Source of the DNA: Pegea sp. RAD2-039
Lineage: Eukaryota; Chordata; Thaliacea; Salpida; Salpidae
DNA length: 64,000 nucleotides
Assembly (NCBI GenBank): GCA_034620365.1
Contig: JAQGEQ010000048.1
Location: 620,001-684,000, forward strand
Reading direction: 5' to 3'
The position numbers were made by a program, and so were the translations under genes. Below are positions 62,064 through 64,000 of this stretch, piece by piece (the stretch's first letter is position 1; each line of letters opens with the position of its first letter). Below the pieces are notes generated by a model. The model saw only the letters and a list, made by a program, of their open reading frames with translations, ran no database searches and was not told the origin of the DNA.

Positions 62064-63548
62064 TTACCAAAACTTTAAAGTAAGATTAGTAGTATGAAAA
62101 ATCCAAATAACTCCAAGAACAGTTGTAGAATAAAACGATAAAATAATTAATGAGAAAAAAGTTGAGACGTGTAAAGTATTGAATAGGAAATTAAAGAAAC
62201 CAGTAAAGATATTACTCAACAAGAACATAAAAAGTTGGTTTCTGTTCACTGCACACATTAAACATTTAATTTGAAAATAACTAACAGCTTTTAATCTCTG
62301 AAACTTAGATGAAACAACCCATTGGTTTGGCATGCTATAAGAAGGTAAATTGCCTTGAAAGATTAAATATACAATAATGATATCAAACATGAGTAATAAT
62401 GCTAATAAAAGTGAGCATTGAGAAGTTATCCAAACAACATAAGATAAGTTTGCCATTCTTCTAGATATGTTTTGAATGTAATGAATAGATAGCAACAGAA
62501 AGATCAAACAAACAACTGAAAAGCAAAACATTTTTATACTAAGTTTGGTCCATTCGAAAATACTTTGTTTGTTTTTGAAAATATAAATTCCATGCAGAAT
62601 ACCTATAAAATAAATACTCAAAAAGCCCACTGATGAAAAAACGCCTTCTTTGTTTTGCATTAGAAAAGTTTCTCTCCTGTCATTATCTAATATTAATGAA
62701 GTGAAATCAAAATAGGGAGAAGTTAAAAAAAATTGATAAGAAGTTATTAAACCAAAAGTTACAAAAAAGAGATTCTTCACTTTTACAGTAAATATAATTA
62801 GTTCTGCCATGACTTTAACAACTGATATAGTAAAGAAAAAATTCCAATGAAAACCATATTCTGATGTATGCTGTTGGTAACCGGTTGCTTTTATGGAAAA
62901 ATATCGAATTAAACCTAAAATAGTTAAAGGAATTGTACCTTTAAGTTGTTTAAGAAATATATTTTTACTTTTGATTTCAGAAGATACCTTAGAAAAAGAG
63001 CTTATCAATCCATTAATAAATATAAATGTTCCAACACCCAAATCCATGAGACTACAGCCAAAAGTTTCTGTTTTAGCAAACCTTCGAGGGAAGACATTAA
63101 AATCAACAGCTAATATACAAATCATTGTCATCATGTGCATCACGAAAATAAAAGAAGTGATAAAGGGGATGTGAGAAGATGAAAGAACTAAATATTTAAT
63201 TTGTTTTGATTTATGTACAGCTTTATAACTTGAACTTGACTTTAAATTGTTTAGTTTTAAGAAGATGATTATGAAAGTGAAAAGTGCTATGAAACTTGCA
63301 AAATAAAAAATTGATTCAGAAAATAAAGTTATGCCAAATAAAAATGGCCCCACAAGAATAAATACATCATAAATAAATCTAAATATATGAAGTTTTATAA
63401 ATGGTAGATGTTCCCATATTATAGCTCTGAGCAACACCAGAATTGAAGGAAAACAAATGATTAAAGCAGATTCAGATAAAGTTGTTCCACCATGTCCAGT
63501 CACAAAAAGTTCACGTTCTATTTTTACTGAAGAATTAATAATCTCCAT
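62064..63548 (-). CDS. PIGW: PIG-W/GWT1 GPI-anchor inositol acyltransferase
   Basis: A single uninterrupted frame of 494 residues (family usually about 490-505) starts at the ATG at 63548, in a good context (A at -3, G at +4) with a stop just upstream. PIG-W acylates the inositol of glucosaminyl-phosphatidylinositol in the ER membrane, an early step in GPI-anchor synthesis. The N-terminal LFVTGHGGTT corresponds to the family's conserved Gly-Thr-Thr motif. The signature stretch at about 148-171 reads VDFNVFPRRFAKTETFG followed by SLMDLGVG. About a dozen hydrophobic segments follow in order, including the GFHWNFFFT region typical of GWT1. There is no frameshift or missing segment. The lack of introns contrasts with every other gene here and could reflect an old retrocopy or simple intron loss; vertebrate PIGW also has an intronless coding region. 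Confidence 0.97.
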   Translation of the reverse strand: MEIINSSVKIERELFVTGHGGTTLSESALIICFPSILVLLRAIIWEHLPFIKLHIFRFIYDVFILVGPFLFGITLFSESIFYFASFIALFTFIIIFLKLNNLKSSSSYKAVHKSKQIKYLVLSSSHIPFITSFIFVMHMMTMICILAVDFNVFPRRFAKTETFGCSLMDLGVGTFIFINGLISSFSKVSSEIKSKNIFLKQLKGTIPLTILGLIRYFSIKATGYQQHTSEYGFHWNFFFTISVVKVMAELIIFTVKVKNLFFVTFGLITSYQFFLTSPYFDFTSLILDNDRRETFLMQNKEGVFSSVGFLSIYFIGILHGIYIFKNKQSIFEWTKLSIKMFCFSVVCLIFLLLSIHYIQNISRRMANLSYVVWITSQCSLLLALLLMFDIIIVYLIFQGNLPSYSMPNQWVVSSKFQRLKAVSYFQIKCLMCAVNRNQLFMFLLSNIFTGFFNFLFNTLHVSTFFSLIILSFYSTTVLGVIWIFHTTNLTLKFW

Positions 63549-64000
63549 TCTTCAAATATTAACATCTACAAATTTAAAAAATAATTTTTTATCATTAAGT
63601 AAAACAATAATCATTAATAAAATTAAGATTTTAAAGCAGCTCATATTTATAAAAAATAACCAATAGCAATATATATTTGTTAAATAGCTTTTGATTTAAT
63701 AAACACATGATAGAATGACAAGCAACACAATAAAAATATATAATTAATATAAGTTGATTAAATTAAATTCATAAAAATGATTAAATTATATAAATAATAA
63801 ATAAATTAAATAAAACTTTTCAAATATCAATAAAAAAATAAATAACATCTGTTACCTGAGAATTATTAGTAAGTTGATAGCTATAATATCTGAGAAATAT
63901 TGAAATAAGTTTTCAATAATATTACATGATAATATTAAAAATAATTTTAATTTTGTTAATACTCCAGGAATAATAAAGTTTGTTATTTTCATGTCAAAAT
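63549..64000. other. PIG-W 5' flank to window end
   Basis: This very AT-rich DNA carries poly-A/T runs and should contain the PIG-W promoter and 5' UTR. No exon or other feature is visible up to the window edge. Confidence 0.5.

Overview
This window is nuclear DNA of an invertebrate animal. It is AT-rich and gene-poor, and most genes are split by GT-AG introns. All eight gene models belong to metazoan families. They were built by hand from splice signals, frame continuity and remembered family motifs; no alignment or search was run. The lineage cannot be fixed from the sequence alone. Introns fall into a very short class (about 45-65 nt) and a longer class (hundreds of nt to about 1.8 kb). 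Two diverged copies of a tRNA-derived SINE are present.

Layout, left to right: 1-5026 has no recognised gene. 5027-8778 (+) is a secreted protein with five sushi/CCP modules and a C-terminal C-type lectin domain. 10866-13786 (+) is an arginine methyltransferase of the PRMT6 type, convergent with 14804-19862 (-), a complete 16-exon copine. A SINE copy lies at about 21611-22010. 22011-28193 is gene-poor. 28194-29934 (-) is a small secreted protein with follistatin-like (FOLN and Kazal-type) cysteine modules and an uncertain 3' end. 29935-37755 shows no gene. 37756-50593 (+) is a 27-exon FRMD4-type FERM/CUPID scaffold of about 1,502 residues. A second SINE copy in opposite orientation lies at about 51890-52340. 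54774-56761 (+) is mitochondrial ribosomal protein MRPS27, tail to tail with 57159-59480 (-), COP9 signalosome subunit 2. 62064-63548 (-) is a single-exon PIG-W/GWT1 acyltransferase.

The genes do not form a pathway and look like ordinary neighbours. The sushi-lectin and follistatin-like genes encode secreted proteins, copine and FRMD4 act at membranes and cortex, and PRMT6, COPS2, MRPS27 and PIG-W are housekeeping or regulatory genes. I found no convincing new biological system. The items most worth checking are an apparent 26-nt intron or one-base frameshift in FRMD4, a GC-AG intron in MRPS27, the SINE family, internal duplication in the sushi-lectin gene, an antisense open frame inside a copine intron, a pair of adjacent perfect hairpins near 60.55 kb, and two GC-raised patches of unknown origin.
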